Assembly: GCF_000223905.1 (NCBI RefSeq) | Contig: NC_015948.1 | Coordinates: 2,728,001 to 2,792,000 of the forward strand | Origin: Haloarcula hispanica ATCC 33960 | Lineage (GTDB): Archaea; Halobacteriota; Halobacteria; Halobacteriales; Haloarculaceae | DNA: 64,000 nt | Direction of reading: 5' to 3' | In this document: positions 56,876 to 64,000 of the stretch, piece by piece | Layout of the letters: every line of letters starts with the position of its first letter | Numbering within the stretch: the stretch's first letter is position 1 | Translations under genes and position numbers: made by a program | Notes under the pieces: model-generated | What the model saw: the letters and a program-made list of their open reading frames with translations, nothing else | The model's database searches: none | Told to the model about the DNA's origin: nothing

Positions 56876-57922
56876 ATGGATGACCAGTGTCGTGTTCTGG
56901 CGGCCGCACTCGAAACGCTCGACGATGTCTTCTACGTCTACGACACGGACGGCCGGCTTGCCTACTGGAACGCCCGACTGAACGAACTGTTCGGCCTGAC
57001 GGACAGCGAACTGTCGGGCATGGACCCAACCGAGTTTTTCGTCGCGGACGACCGGGCAGCCGTTGAAGCAGCCATCGCGGAGGTGTTCGAGTCGGGTCAG
57101 ACGACCGTCGAAGCGCGGGCCGAGACGACGGAGGGAGTCGTGACGTTCGAACTCAGCGGCCGGCTTCTCACGGCGGACGACGGCACAGTCCAGGGATTCA
57201 GCGGTGTCGGTCGCGACATCACGGACCGGCGCGAACGGGAGTGGCACCTCCAGCGGCAGAACGAGCGGCTCACGGAGTTCGCTGACCTGCTAGCACACGA
57301 CCTCCGGACGCCGCTTGCCGTCACCAGCGGCCACCTCGAACTCGCTGCCGAGGAGCTGTCGCCCGAGCGTATCGACGCCGCCAGAGACGGGTTACAGCGG
57401 TTAGAATCGATTATCAACGATCTGCGGACGGCGACCAGAGAGGGAGCGCTGGCAACCGACGAGCAGGCGGTGGATATCGCCGACGTGGCGACGACGGCGT
57501 GGAACCACGTCGAAACCGGCAGTGCAGTGCTGGAACCGCCGCCGCCGATACCGGTCGAGGCAGACCCGAAGCGACTGCTTCGGTTGTTCGAGAATATCTT
57601 CATTAACGCGGTCACACACGGCCCTGTGCGTGACGACCGCGTATCTGACGAGGAGCGCAAAGCTGGCACTACCGACATCACAGTTCGTCTCGTACCGACG
57701 GCCGACGGCTTCGCTGTCGAGGATGACGGCCGGGGAATCGACCCGGACGACCGGGAGTGGGTGTTCGAACCGGGCGCGTCACGGGCGGCTGACGGGACCG
57801 GCTTCGGTCTCTATATCGTCAGGGCAATCGCCGAAGCCCACGGCTGGACAGTACGTGCCACAGCAGGAGAACACGGCGGTGCACGGTTCGAGTTCGATAT
57901 TGATGCGGACACCGCCTGTTAG
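56876..57922 (+). CDS. PAS-domain histidine kinase
   Basis: A 348-aa cytoplasmic kinase: one PAS domain (about residues 5-120, DDVFYVYDTDGRLAYWNARL), HisKA (His in FADLLAHDLRTPLAVTSGHL) and a HATPase domain with NIFINAVTHG, EDDGRGIDPDD and GTGFGLYIV. There is no receiver domain and no adjacent response regulator. A TATA box sets the start at 56876. It is close in layout to the last half of the large kinase at 12-15 kb. Confidence 0.9.
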   Translation: MDDQCRVLAAALETLDDVFYVYDTDGRLAYWNARLNELFGLTDSELSGMDPTEFFVADDRAAVEAAIAEVFESGQTTVEARAETTEGVVTFELSGRLLTADDGTVQGFSGVGRDITDRREREWHLQRQNERLTEFADLLAHDLRTPLAVTSGHLELAAEELSPERIDAARDGLQRLESIINDLRTATREGALATDEQAVDIADVATTAWNHVETGSAVLEPPPPIPVEADPKRLLRLFENIFINAVTHGPVRDDRVSDEERKAGTTDITVRLVPTADGFAVEDDGRGIDPDDREWVFEPGASRAADGTGFGLYIVRAIAEAHGWTVRATAGEHGGARFEFDIDADTAC

Positions 57923-57933
57923 TCGCGCTCGCG

Positions 57934-58179
57934 TCAGGGCATACCGTCGCCGCCCATGCCGCCACCGCCCATGCCGCCGCCACCCATCCCGCCCATCCCG
58001 CCGCCGAGTCCGAACGCACCGAGCAGGCTCGTGACGAGGCCGTAGACGACCAGTCCGAGGCCCCCGACAACGAGAGCGATGCCGACGGCGACGATGGGTG
58101 CCTTCCACGCGACCAGACCGATGCCGGCGAGCAAAACGACGATGCCGCCGATACCAACCGCACCGAGTTTGTCGAGCAT
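57934..58179 (-). CDS. Small membrane protein with Gly/Met tail, DUF7470-like
   Basis: An 81-aa protein beginning MLDKLGAVGIGGIVVLLAGI. Two hydrophobic helices (about 5-24 and 28-50) are followed by a glycine/methionine repeat tail with several GGM units. It resembles a haloarchaeal DUF7470-type family from memory. The long Arg-rich frame upstream is antisense noise, so ATG 58179 is the start. It converges with the PAS kinase, 11 bases away. Confidence 0.7.
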   Translation of the reverse strand: MLDKLGAVGIGGIVVLLAGIGLVAWKAPIVAVGIALVVGGLGLVVYGLVTSLLGAFGLGGGMGGMGGGGMGGGGMGGDGMP

Positions 58180-58217
58180 ACCCGTGTAGGCCAAGCGGGC
58201 GGACAAAAGCCCGTCGG

Positions 58218-58628
58218 TCAGTGCTCGAACTCGGTGTCGACGTTCTGTGCCGCCGCGACCATCTCGGCGATGGTGTCCTGCCGGCGCAGCAGCCGCATCG
58301 TATCGCCCTCGACGTCGAACGTCCCGTCCATCGCCGCGGCGGAGATATCGAGGTCGCCCTGCAGCATCGTGACCCACTGACTGTAGGGACCACGGAACGC
58401 GAAGTCGTACTCGGGGTCCGCGACCGTCCCAGCGGCGGTACAGACACCGTCCTTGATTACAACGACGAACTGTATCGGTTCGCCGGTATAGGCGTCGTCA
58501 GCACGGATTTCGAAACAGAATACGGCGGTGAAGCCGTCGGCGCTGTCGGCGAACTCGGACCGGTCGTTTATCCGGTCGCGCCACGCGGCGGCCCAGTCGT
58601 CGGCCTCGGTCGGCAGCGTCACAGTCAT
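58218..58628 (-). CDS. SCP2 sterol-binding-domain protein
   Basis: A 136-aa protein of the SCP2 lipid-transfer fold. Typical pattern: EFADSADGFTAVFCFEIRAD, then VVVIKDGVCTAAGTV, then MLQGDLDISAAAMDGTFDVE followed by GDTMRLLR. In archaea such proteins may bind hydrophobic ligands or fatty-acid derivatives. It lies downstream of the liv operon on the same strand, 117 bases from livF, but nothing shows a shared job. Confidence 0.82.
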   Translation of the reverse strand: MTVTLPTEADDWAAAWRDRINDRSEFADSADGFTAVFCFEIRADDAYTGEPIQFVVVIKDGVCTAAGTVADPEYDFAFRGPYSQWVTMLQGDLDISAAAMDGTFDVEGDTMRLLRRQDTIAEMVAAAQNVDTEFEH

Positions 58629-58745
58629 TGGCAGGCGGTATGCAAGGGGGGCTTTTCTGTGTTGCCTTGTCCGTTCGAATGCGACGCCAGCAGGGTCGTC
58701 GTCGCGGCTCCGCGGCGAGCGCGAATAAAACAGCGATGTGAGACC

Positions 58746-59468
58746 TCAGCGGCGGGATTCGCCGCCGAGATACAGCCGGGACACCTCGGGGTCGTCGAGC
58801 AGCGAGTCCGCCTCGCCCTCGAACTTGACTGTCCCCTGGTCGAGGACGAACCCGCGGTCGGAGATGCCCAGCCCCTCGCGGGCGTTCTGCTCGACCATGA
58901 GGATCGACGTGCCGAGGTCGTTGACCGTCTCCACGTCGTCGAACACCTCTTTCGCAGTGTTCGGTGCCAGCCCGGCGCTCGGCTCGTCGATGAGGAGCAC
59001 GTCGGGCTCCATCACGAGCGCGCGGGCGAAGGCCAGCACCTGCCGCTGGCCGCCCGAGAGCGTCTTCGCGTTCGCGGTACGCTTGTCGTCGAGGATGGGG
59101 AACCGGTCGTACAGCTCGGCCACGACCTCGTCGAGGCCGCCGTCGCGGGCGACCCCGCCCATCCGGAGGTTCTCGTCGATGGTCAGCGAGCCGAACACGT
59201 TCTCGGTCTGTGGGACGTAGCCGACGCCGATACGGACGATGTCTTCGGGGGCCATGCCGCCGATCTCGCGGTCGCCCAAACGTACCGAGCCGGTCCATGG
59301 CTCCAGCATCCCGAACACCGTCTTGAGGACGGTAGACTTGCCGGCCCCGTTCGGGCCGACGAGGCAGGCGATCTCCCCCTCGCCGAGCGTCAGCGAGAGG
59401 TCGTCGAGCACCTGCACCTCGCCGTAGCCGCTGTCGACGCCGTCGACGGTGAGGATGGGGTCGGTCAT
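58746..59468 (-). CDS. livF: Branched-chain amino-acid-type ABC ATPase, LivF
   Basis: A 240-aa ABC ATPase with Walker A GPNGAGKSTVLK, signature LSGGQRQVLAFARAL and Walker B DVLLIDEPSAGL. The PQTENVFGSLTIDENLRMGG region marks it as the LivF type. It overlaps livG by four bases and is the last gene of the transport operon. Confidence 0.95.
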   Translation of the reverse strand: MTDPILTVDGVDSGYGEVQVLDDLSLTLGEGEIACLVGPNGAGKSTVLKTVFGMLEPWTGSVRLGDREIGGMAPEDIVRIGVGYVPQTENVFGSLTIDENLRMGGVARDGGLDEVVAELYDRFPILDDKRTANAKTLSGGQRQVLAFARALVMEPDVLLIDEPSAGLAPNTAKEVFDDVETVNDLGTSILMVEQNAREGLGISDRGFVLDQGTVKFEGEADSLLDDPEVSRLYLGGESRR

Positions 59469-60277
59469 TCCGACGGCCCTCCCAGGTAGGCGTCAATGAC
59501 GCGCTCGTCGCTCCGGACCGCCTCGGGCGGCCCCTCGACGAGGACACTCCCCTGATTGAGGACGATAATCGGGTCGGCCAGGCGCATGATGAAGTTCATG
59601 TCGTGTTCGATGATGAGGAAGGTGATCCCCTCCTCGTTGAGTTCCTCGATGAACCCGGCCAGCTTGTCGGCCAGCACGGGGTTGACGCCAGCGACGGGCT
59701 CGTCGAGCAGGAGCAGGTCGGGTTCGGCCATCATCCCGCGGGCCAGTTCGACCAGTTTCATCTGTCCGCCCGAGAGGTCCGTCGCGGGCTGGGTGGCCAG
59801 ATCGCCGATCTCGAACCGTTCGAGCATCTGCTGGGCCTGTTCCAGCGAGCGCCGTTCCTCCTGTTCGACGGTGTCAGGCGAGGTGAACAGCGGGATGATC
59901 GACTCCCCGGTCTGGTTGTGCGGCCCCACGAGCAGCGCCTCCCGGACGGTCATCCCCTCCGGTTTGCGCGGCGTCTGGAACGTCCGGATCATCCCCTGAT
60001 CGGCGATCTGGTGGGGCTTCTGGCCAGTCACGTCGACGCCGTTGACTGCGACGGAGCCGGCGTCGGGTTCGTAGAAGCCCGAGACGAGATTGAACAGCGT
60101 GGACTTGCCGGCGCCGTTCGGGCCGATGAGGCCCGTTATGGTGCCGCGTTCGACCTCGATTGACGCGTCGTCCGTCGCCACGAGGCCGCCGAAGCGTTTC
60201 TCCAGCCCCTCAGCACGGAGGACGGGGTCCTCCTTGCCGAGAACGGGGCCGTCGGAGACGAGCGACTGCTCACTCAT
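59465..60277 (-). CDS. livG: Branched-chain amino-acid-type ABC ATPase, LivG
   Basis: A 270-aa ABC ATPase with Walker A GPNGAGKSTLFN, signature LSGGQMKLVELARGM and Walker B LLLLDEPVAGV. The region RTFQTPRKPEGMTVREALLV matches LivG. The ATG at 60277 gives an eight-base overlap with livM; an in-frame ATG three codons upstream is also possible. Confidence 0.94.
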   Translation of the reverse strand: MSEQSLVSDGPVLGKEDPVLRAEGLEKRFGGLVATDDASIEVERGTITGLIGPNGAGKSTLFNLVSGFYEPDAGSVAVNGVDVTGQKPHQIADQGMIRTFQTPRKPEGMTVREALLVGPHNQTGESIIPLFTSPDTVEQEERRSLEQAQQMLERFEIGDLATQPATDLSGGQMKLVELARGMMAEPDLLLLDEPVAGVNPVLADKLAGFIEELNEEGITFLIIEHDMNFIMRLADPIIVLNQGSVLVEGPPEAVRSDERVIDAYLGGPSE

Positions 60278-61379
60278 CGCGACCACCGCCCAGCGAGTCG
60301 GGCCAGATAAGCTCGCGCTCCGGCGGGAGAATCCCCTCCGGGCGGAGCCTGACGATAAAGATGATGAGCAGGCCGACCAGCATGAGTCGGAGCGGTGCCG
60401 CGCCGATGGGAAGTGCGCCAGTGTCGGTCAGGAAGCGCGTCCCCTGCTGGATGGCGACGATAGTGAACCCGCCCAGCATCGCACCGCGGTCGCTGCCGGT
60501 GCCGCCGAGGATGACAGCGACCCAGACGTAGAACGTCGTGATCGGCTGGAGGTCCGAGGGACTGACGAACAGGACGAGGTGGGAGTAGAACACGCCCGCG
60601 AGCGCCATGATGAGGCTCCCGATGACGAAGGCCTGCATCTTGAACGCGAACGTGTTCTTGCCCAGCGTCTCCGCGAGGTCCTCGTCGGTCCGGATGGTTC
60701 GCAGGACGCGGCCCCACGGCGACTGGTGGATGCGCCGGAGGAACAGGTAGACGGCCGCGACAATCACCGTGACGAGGACGACGTTCAGCGCGCTGGTGAC
60801 CACCGACTGACTCATGTTGAACACCGGCGTCCCGCCTACGTAGAAGATGTAGGGGTACGTCAGGTCACCGAGCACGGGCCAGTCGGAGAAGAACAGCGGG
60901 ATGCCGGTCAGACCGGCACTGCCCGCCGTCCACTGCGATTCGTTGAGGATGAAGATACGCACGACCTCTGCAAGGCCCAGCGACGCAATTGCGAGGTAGT
61001 CATCGCGGAGTTTCAGCGTCGGATATCCGATAATCACCGCGAGCACCGCGGCGAGGCCGAGACCGCCAAACAGCGCGATGACGGGGCTGACGCCGCCGGA
61101 TATCGGCGAGCCGGACGCCGTTAGCAGCGCGGTCCCGTACGCGCCGAGGCCGAAGAAGGCCGCGACGCTGAAGTTGATCATGCCACCGTACCCCCACTGG
61201 ACGTTCAGCCCCATCGAGAGGAGCATGTACATCGCCGACAGCCCGATGAGATACAGCAGGTACGCTGGTGCAAGGAAGCCGGTCAAAACCGCGACGAGCA
61301 GGAGCGCGGCGAGCGCGCCCAGCACCCCCGCGACGCCTTTCTCCCGGGGCGAGTACCCACCGACATCGAGCGCGCTCAT
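60270..61379 (-). CDS. livM: Branched-chain amino-acid-type permease, LivM
   Basis: A 369-aa inner permease with about ten membrane helices. LivM-type text: GLNVQWGYGGMINFSVAAFF, then KLRDDYLAIASLGLAEVVR, and near the end AVILGGTGSDRGAMLGGF. It overlaps livH by four bases. It pairs with LivH to form the translocation path. Confidence 0.94.
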   Translation of the reverse strand: MSALDVGGYSPREKGVAGVLGALAALLLVAVLTGFLAPAYLLYLIGLSAMYMLLSMGLNVQWGYGGMINFSVAAFFGLGAYGTALLTASGSPISGGVSPVIALFGGLGLAAVLAVIIGYPTLKLRDDYLAIASLGLAEVVRIFILNESQWTAGSAGLTGIPLFFSDWPVLGDLTYPYIFYVGGTPVFNMSQSVVTSALNVVLVTVIVAAVYLFLRRIHQSPWGRVLRTIRTDEDLAETLGKNTFAFKMQAFVIGSLIMALAGVFYSHLVLFVSPSDLQPITTFYVWVAVILGGTGSDRGAMLGGFTIVAIQQGTRFLTDTGALPIGAAPLRLMLVGLLIIFIVRLRPEGILPPERELIWPDSLGGGRDE

Positions 61380-62293
61380 GTCATATCACCCGCGATGCCG
61401 CGAGGCCTGACAAGCAGGACTGCGACCATGATGACGAATGCGACGGCCGGCGCGTAGGCGTTGCTGATGGGGAGCCCGATGTCGCCGAGCAACGGCGTCA
61501 GTTCGTGGAGCATCCCGATGAGCAGCCCACCGAGCATCGCCCCGTACACCGAACCGATACCGCCGAGGATGACCGCGGCGAACACGACCAGCAGGATGTT
61601 GAAGCCGATGCGCGGGTCGAGCTGGCTGTACAGCGCGAGGAAGACGCCACCGGCGGCGGCCAGGGCGCTGCCGACGACCCACATGACGAGGATGACGCGG
61701 TCGGTTCGGATGCCGCTCACGCGTGCGAGGTCGGGGTTGTCAGCCGTCGCACGCATCTTCCGGCCCAGCGTCGTCCGCTGGAGCAAGAGGTGTAGAGCGA
61801 CGACGAGTACCGCCGCGCTGACGATGATCGCGACGTCTCGCTGTGTCACCGCGACGCCGAGCGTGTCCAGCAACACCTGAATCGGCCCGCTGCGACGGAT
61901 ATCGTACTGCAGGAAGTCCGTCCCGAAGGACGCCTGTAGCACCGCGCGGTAGACGAACGCCACGCCGATGCTCGTGATGAGGAGCCCGATCGAGTCCGTA
62001 TCGAGGGGCTTGTACACGAGAATGTGAGTCAGGACGGCGACGACGGCCGCTAGCGCCATTCCGACTGCCAGGGCGATGAAGAACCCGATCGGGAGACCGA
62101 GAACGGTGCCGCCGAGACCGCCGAACACGCCGAACGCGACGAACGCCCCGTAGGCGCCCAGCGTCATCGTATCGCCGTGTGCGAAGTTCGCGAAGTCGGC
62201 GATGCTGTAGACCAGCGAGAGTCCGATGCTCCCGAGGATGATGATACTACTGAAAACGAGCCCGTTTGCCAGGTACTGTAATATCTGCGCCAT
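61376..62293 (-). CDS. livH: Branched-chain amino-acid-type permease, LivH
   Basis: A 305-aa permease with about eight membrane helices. LivH signature text: IGLSLVYSIADFANFAHGD near the start and VFAAVILGGIGSVYGAMLGG near the end. It follows the substrate-binding protein gene by 30 bases and is coupled to livM by overlap. Confidence 0.94.
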   Translation of the reverse strand: MAQILQYLANGLVFSSIIILGSIGLSLVYSIADFANFAHGDTMTLGAYGAFVAFGVFGGLGGTVLGLPIGFFIALAVGMALAAVVAVLTHILVYKPLDTDSIGLLITSIGVAFVYRAVLQASFGTDFLQYDIRRSGPIQVLLDTLGVAVTQRDVAIIVSAAVLVVALHLLLQRTTLGRKMRATADNPDLARVSGIRTDRVILVMWVVGSALAAAGGVFLALYSQLDPRIGFNILLVVFAAVILGGIGSVYGAMLGGLLIGMLHELTPLLGDIGLPISNAYAPAVAFVIMVAVLLVRPRGIAGDMT

Positions 62294-62323
62294 TGGTGAA
62301 AATGGAAAAGGGTCGTGGCCGCC

Positions 62324-63622
62324 TTAGCCCTCGATGAAGCCGCTGGATTCGTACGCGTGGTCCACGACTTCGAACACCTGCAGCAACCCGACGGGATCAC
62401 CGTTCTCGTCGAGGTCGATCGGGCCGCTCACGCCGGTGTAGTCCACGTCCGATGGCGAGCCACCGTTGGCCAGAATCTCGTGTGCATCCTCATAGGTGGT
62501 CGCCTCCTCGCCTTCGGGACGAGTCACGTCACGGACGACCTCCATGAGCGCCGAGCCGGTGAACTCGTCGGCGGCTTCGATAGCGAGTGCGCTGACGACC
62601 ACCGCGTCGTAGGCGTACGCCGACCACGACGTTGGTTCCTCGCCGAAGCGCTCCTCGAACTCCGAGACGAACGCCTGATAGTTCTCGGCGTCCTGTGGGA
62701 CGCTCGGCACCACGGCCTTCATTCCGTCGAGGCTGCCCTCGGGAGCTGATTCGAGGACTTTCGGGCCTTTGACGCTGTCCCCACCGTACCAGGCGGCCTG
62801 ATCGGTGACGCCCAGGTCGAACGCCTCCTGGGACATCGTTGCGAACTCCGGCTGGTAGGTGATGAACACCCACGCGTCGGCGTCGGTGTTAGCCATCGAG
62901 GAGATGGTGCTACTGTAGGAGGACTGGCCCTGGTCGTGGGGTTCGTTGTAGACGATTTCTCCGTCGTAGGCCTCGATAAAGGCCTCGCCGACGGACTGCC
63001 CGTAATCGTTGTTGATCCAGGCCAGGGCAGCGGACTCGTTACCGTCTTCATCGAGGAGCGTTGAGATCGCCTCCGCCTGTGCCTTGCCGGCCGGCGGCAT
63101 CCGGAGCAGGTCCGGGAAGTTCGTCAGGTTCGGGCTGGTGCTGTTCTGGCTGATCTGGACGACATCAGTGTTCTGGACAACGCTCTCGTGGATGGCCGTG
63201 CTGACGCCGCTCCCGACAGTACCGATGAGCAGCGGAACTTCTTCCTGATTGACGAGTGTCTGGGCTGCACTGACTCCACCCTGGCTCGTACTCTGGTCGT
63301 CCTGCTGTGAGATCGCCAGTTCGCCGCCACTAACACCGACGGAGTTGATATCGTCAAGCGCGATTTCCTTGCCGCGCTGGTTCCGCTGCCCGAACGCGGA
63401 CAGCGAGCCGGAGAGGCTGTCCACCATCCCGATGGTGTAGGTTTCAGAGCCCGAATCCGTCGAGGTGTCCGTCGATTCACCGTCGCCGCCGTCACCACCG
63501 TCGCCACCGTCACCTTCGTCGGGAGCACCACCGGAACAGCCGGCGAGGCCGACGAGTCCGGCACTGGCAGCGGCTTTGATTACGCTTCGCCTGTCGATCG
63601 AAGACTTGTCATGGTCGTTCAT
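62324..63622 (-). CDS. livK: Branched-chain amino-acid-type substrate-binding lipoprotein, LivK
   Basis: A 432-aa periplasmic-binding-type lipoprotein, first gene of the operon. The N terminus has a Tat-like DRRSVIKAAASAG and lipobox LAGC, then an acidic Gly/Asp linker (about 30-50). The receptor fold starts near residue 60 (YTIGMVDSLSGSLSAFGQRN). The ligand is not readable from sequence; family members bind leucine/isoleucine/valine, other amino acids, amides or urea. A TATA element (GGTTATACA, minus strand) lies about 35 bases upstream. Confidence 0.92.
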   Translation of the reverse strand: MNDHDKSSIDRRSVIKAAASAGLVGLAGCSGGAPDEGDGGDGGDGGDGESTDTSTDSGSETYTIGMVDSLSGSLSAFGQRNQRGKEIALDDINSVGVSGGELAISQQDDQSTSQGGVSAAQTLVNQEEVPLLIGTVGSGVSTAIHESVVQNTDVVQISQNSTSPNLTNFPDLLRMPPAGKAQAEAISTLLDEDGNESAALAWINNDYGQSVGEAFIEAYDGEIVYNEPHDQGQSSYSSTISSMANTDADAWVFITYQPEFATMSQEAFDLGVTDQAAWYGGDSVKGPKVLESAPEGSLDGMKAVVPSVPQDAENYQAFVSEFEERFGEEPTSWSAYAYDAVVVSALAIEAADEFTGSALMEVVRDVTRPEGEEATTYEDAHEILANGGSPSDVDYTGVSGPIDLDENGDPVGLLQVFEVVDHAYESSGFIEG

Positions 63623-63652
63623 GGTATACTGATATCCTTTTTCGTAAGTCCC

Positions 63653-63661
63653 TGTATAACC
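63653..63661 (-). promoter_or_regulatory. TATA box of the liv operon
   Basis: The minus strand reads GGTTATACA, predicting transcription start near 63632, about ten bases before the livK ATG. A separate TATA-like element (ATTAATAC, about 63715-63722) serves the divergent racemase gene. Confidence 0.55.
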
Positions 63662-63762
63662 CTGTCACCGTCCATGGTAGGCACCATGTTCTGGACGGCG
63701 TACGGAAAGCCGTCAATTAATACTTCTGGAACGCCTTTCCCGCATAGAGTATCGCTACGGCT

Positions 63763-64000
63763 ATGGAACGAACGGAGTTTATCACGGTAGACACGCATAC
63801 GGGCGGAGAGCCGACGCGCATCGTACTCGACGGCATCGAGGCCGACACACTCGCCGGAGAGACCGTCCGGGAGAGACGCGACCGGTTCGCAGCCACAGCA
63901 GACGGCGTCCGAAAACTCCTCATGCAGGAGCCCCGCGGACACGCGGATATGTTCGGGGCGGTCCCGGTGCCCACCGACCGGGCCGACCTCGGGGTCTTCT
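63763..64000 (+). CDS. Proline racemase / hydroxyproline epimerase family, 5' part
   Basis: The first 79 codons of a gene cut by the window end. VDTHTGGEPTRIVLDGIEAD and EPRGHADMFGAV are hallmarks of the proline racemase family. That family includes proline racemase, 4-hydroxyproline 2-epimerase and trans-3-hydroxy-L-proline dehydratase; the catalytic cysteines lie beyond the visible part, so the activity cannot be assigned. It is divergent from the liv transport operon. Confidence 0.88.
   Translation, partial: MERTEFITVDTHTGGEPTRIVLDGIEADTLAGETVRERRDRFAATADGVRKLLMQEPRGHADMFGAVPVPTDRADLGVF

Overview
The window is about 64 kb of chromosome from a halophilic archaeon of the class Halobacteria, most likely Haloarcula or a close relative. 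The evidence is high GC content, strongly acidic proteins, TATA-box promoters set 25-27 bases before start codons (many leaderless), the split RNA polymerase genes rpoB''/rpoB' and rpoA'/rpoA'', aEF1A and aEF2 elongation factors, Tat-type lipoprotein signals and coenzyme F420 genes. The genus assignment is inference.

The backbone of the first half is a minus-strand information-processing array. It starts upstream at rpoH (31.4 kb) and runs rpoB''-rpoB'-rpoA'-rpoA''-nusA, then rpsL-rpsG, then aEF2, then aEF1A-rpsJ, and ends at tRNA-Ala(CGC) at 2.3 kb. The order is the classical archaeal rpo/str order, but it is broken by unrelated blocks. A plus-strand chemotaxis transducer and a small membrane protein lie between nusA and rpsL. 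A PQQ-type sugar dehydrogenase, a biotin ECF transporter, a large multi-PAS histidine kinase, a DUF5781-type protein and a cystathionine synthase/lyase lie between rpsG and aEF2. A degenerate M48 protein, a small membrane protein and an ACT-protein/homoserine dehydrogenase pair lie between aEF2 and aEF1A.

Beyond the tRNA-Ala (positions 1-2139) is a compact, overlapping four-gene minus-strand cassette: a zinc-ribbon protein, a sigma-region-4-like HTH protein, a 52-aa protein and a truncated large winged-helix protein. It looks like the tRNA-proximal end of an integrated element that continues outside the window.

The middle (31.6-38.6 kb) holds two identical tRNA-Asp genes, a small palindromic IS200/IS605-like or MITE-like element with an adjacent 27-bp tandem duplication, a regulator, a phosphodiesterase, the F420 genes cofE and a mer-like reductase, tryptophanase, a methyltransferase and small proteins. 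From 38.8 to 43.0 kb is a translationally coupled MoxR-DUF58-TgpA transglutaminase operon, followed by eIF1 and a secreted metalloprotease-like surface protein.

The last third is housekeeping and transport: an EamA permease, ThiDN, a DsbA-like protein, a D-2-hydroxyacid dehydrogenase, a TauE/SafE permease with UspA, an HPP protein, a thioredoxin-like protein, a sugar acetyltransferase, a DUF460 protein with RuvC-like features and a PAS histidine kinase. It ends with a complete branched-chain-type amino-acid ABC operon (livK-H-M-G-F order of transcription), divergent from a proline racemase-family gene cut by the window end.
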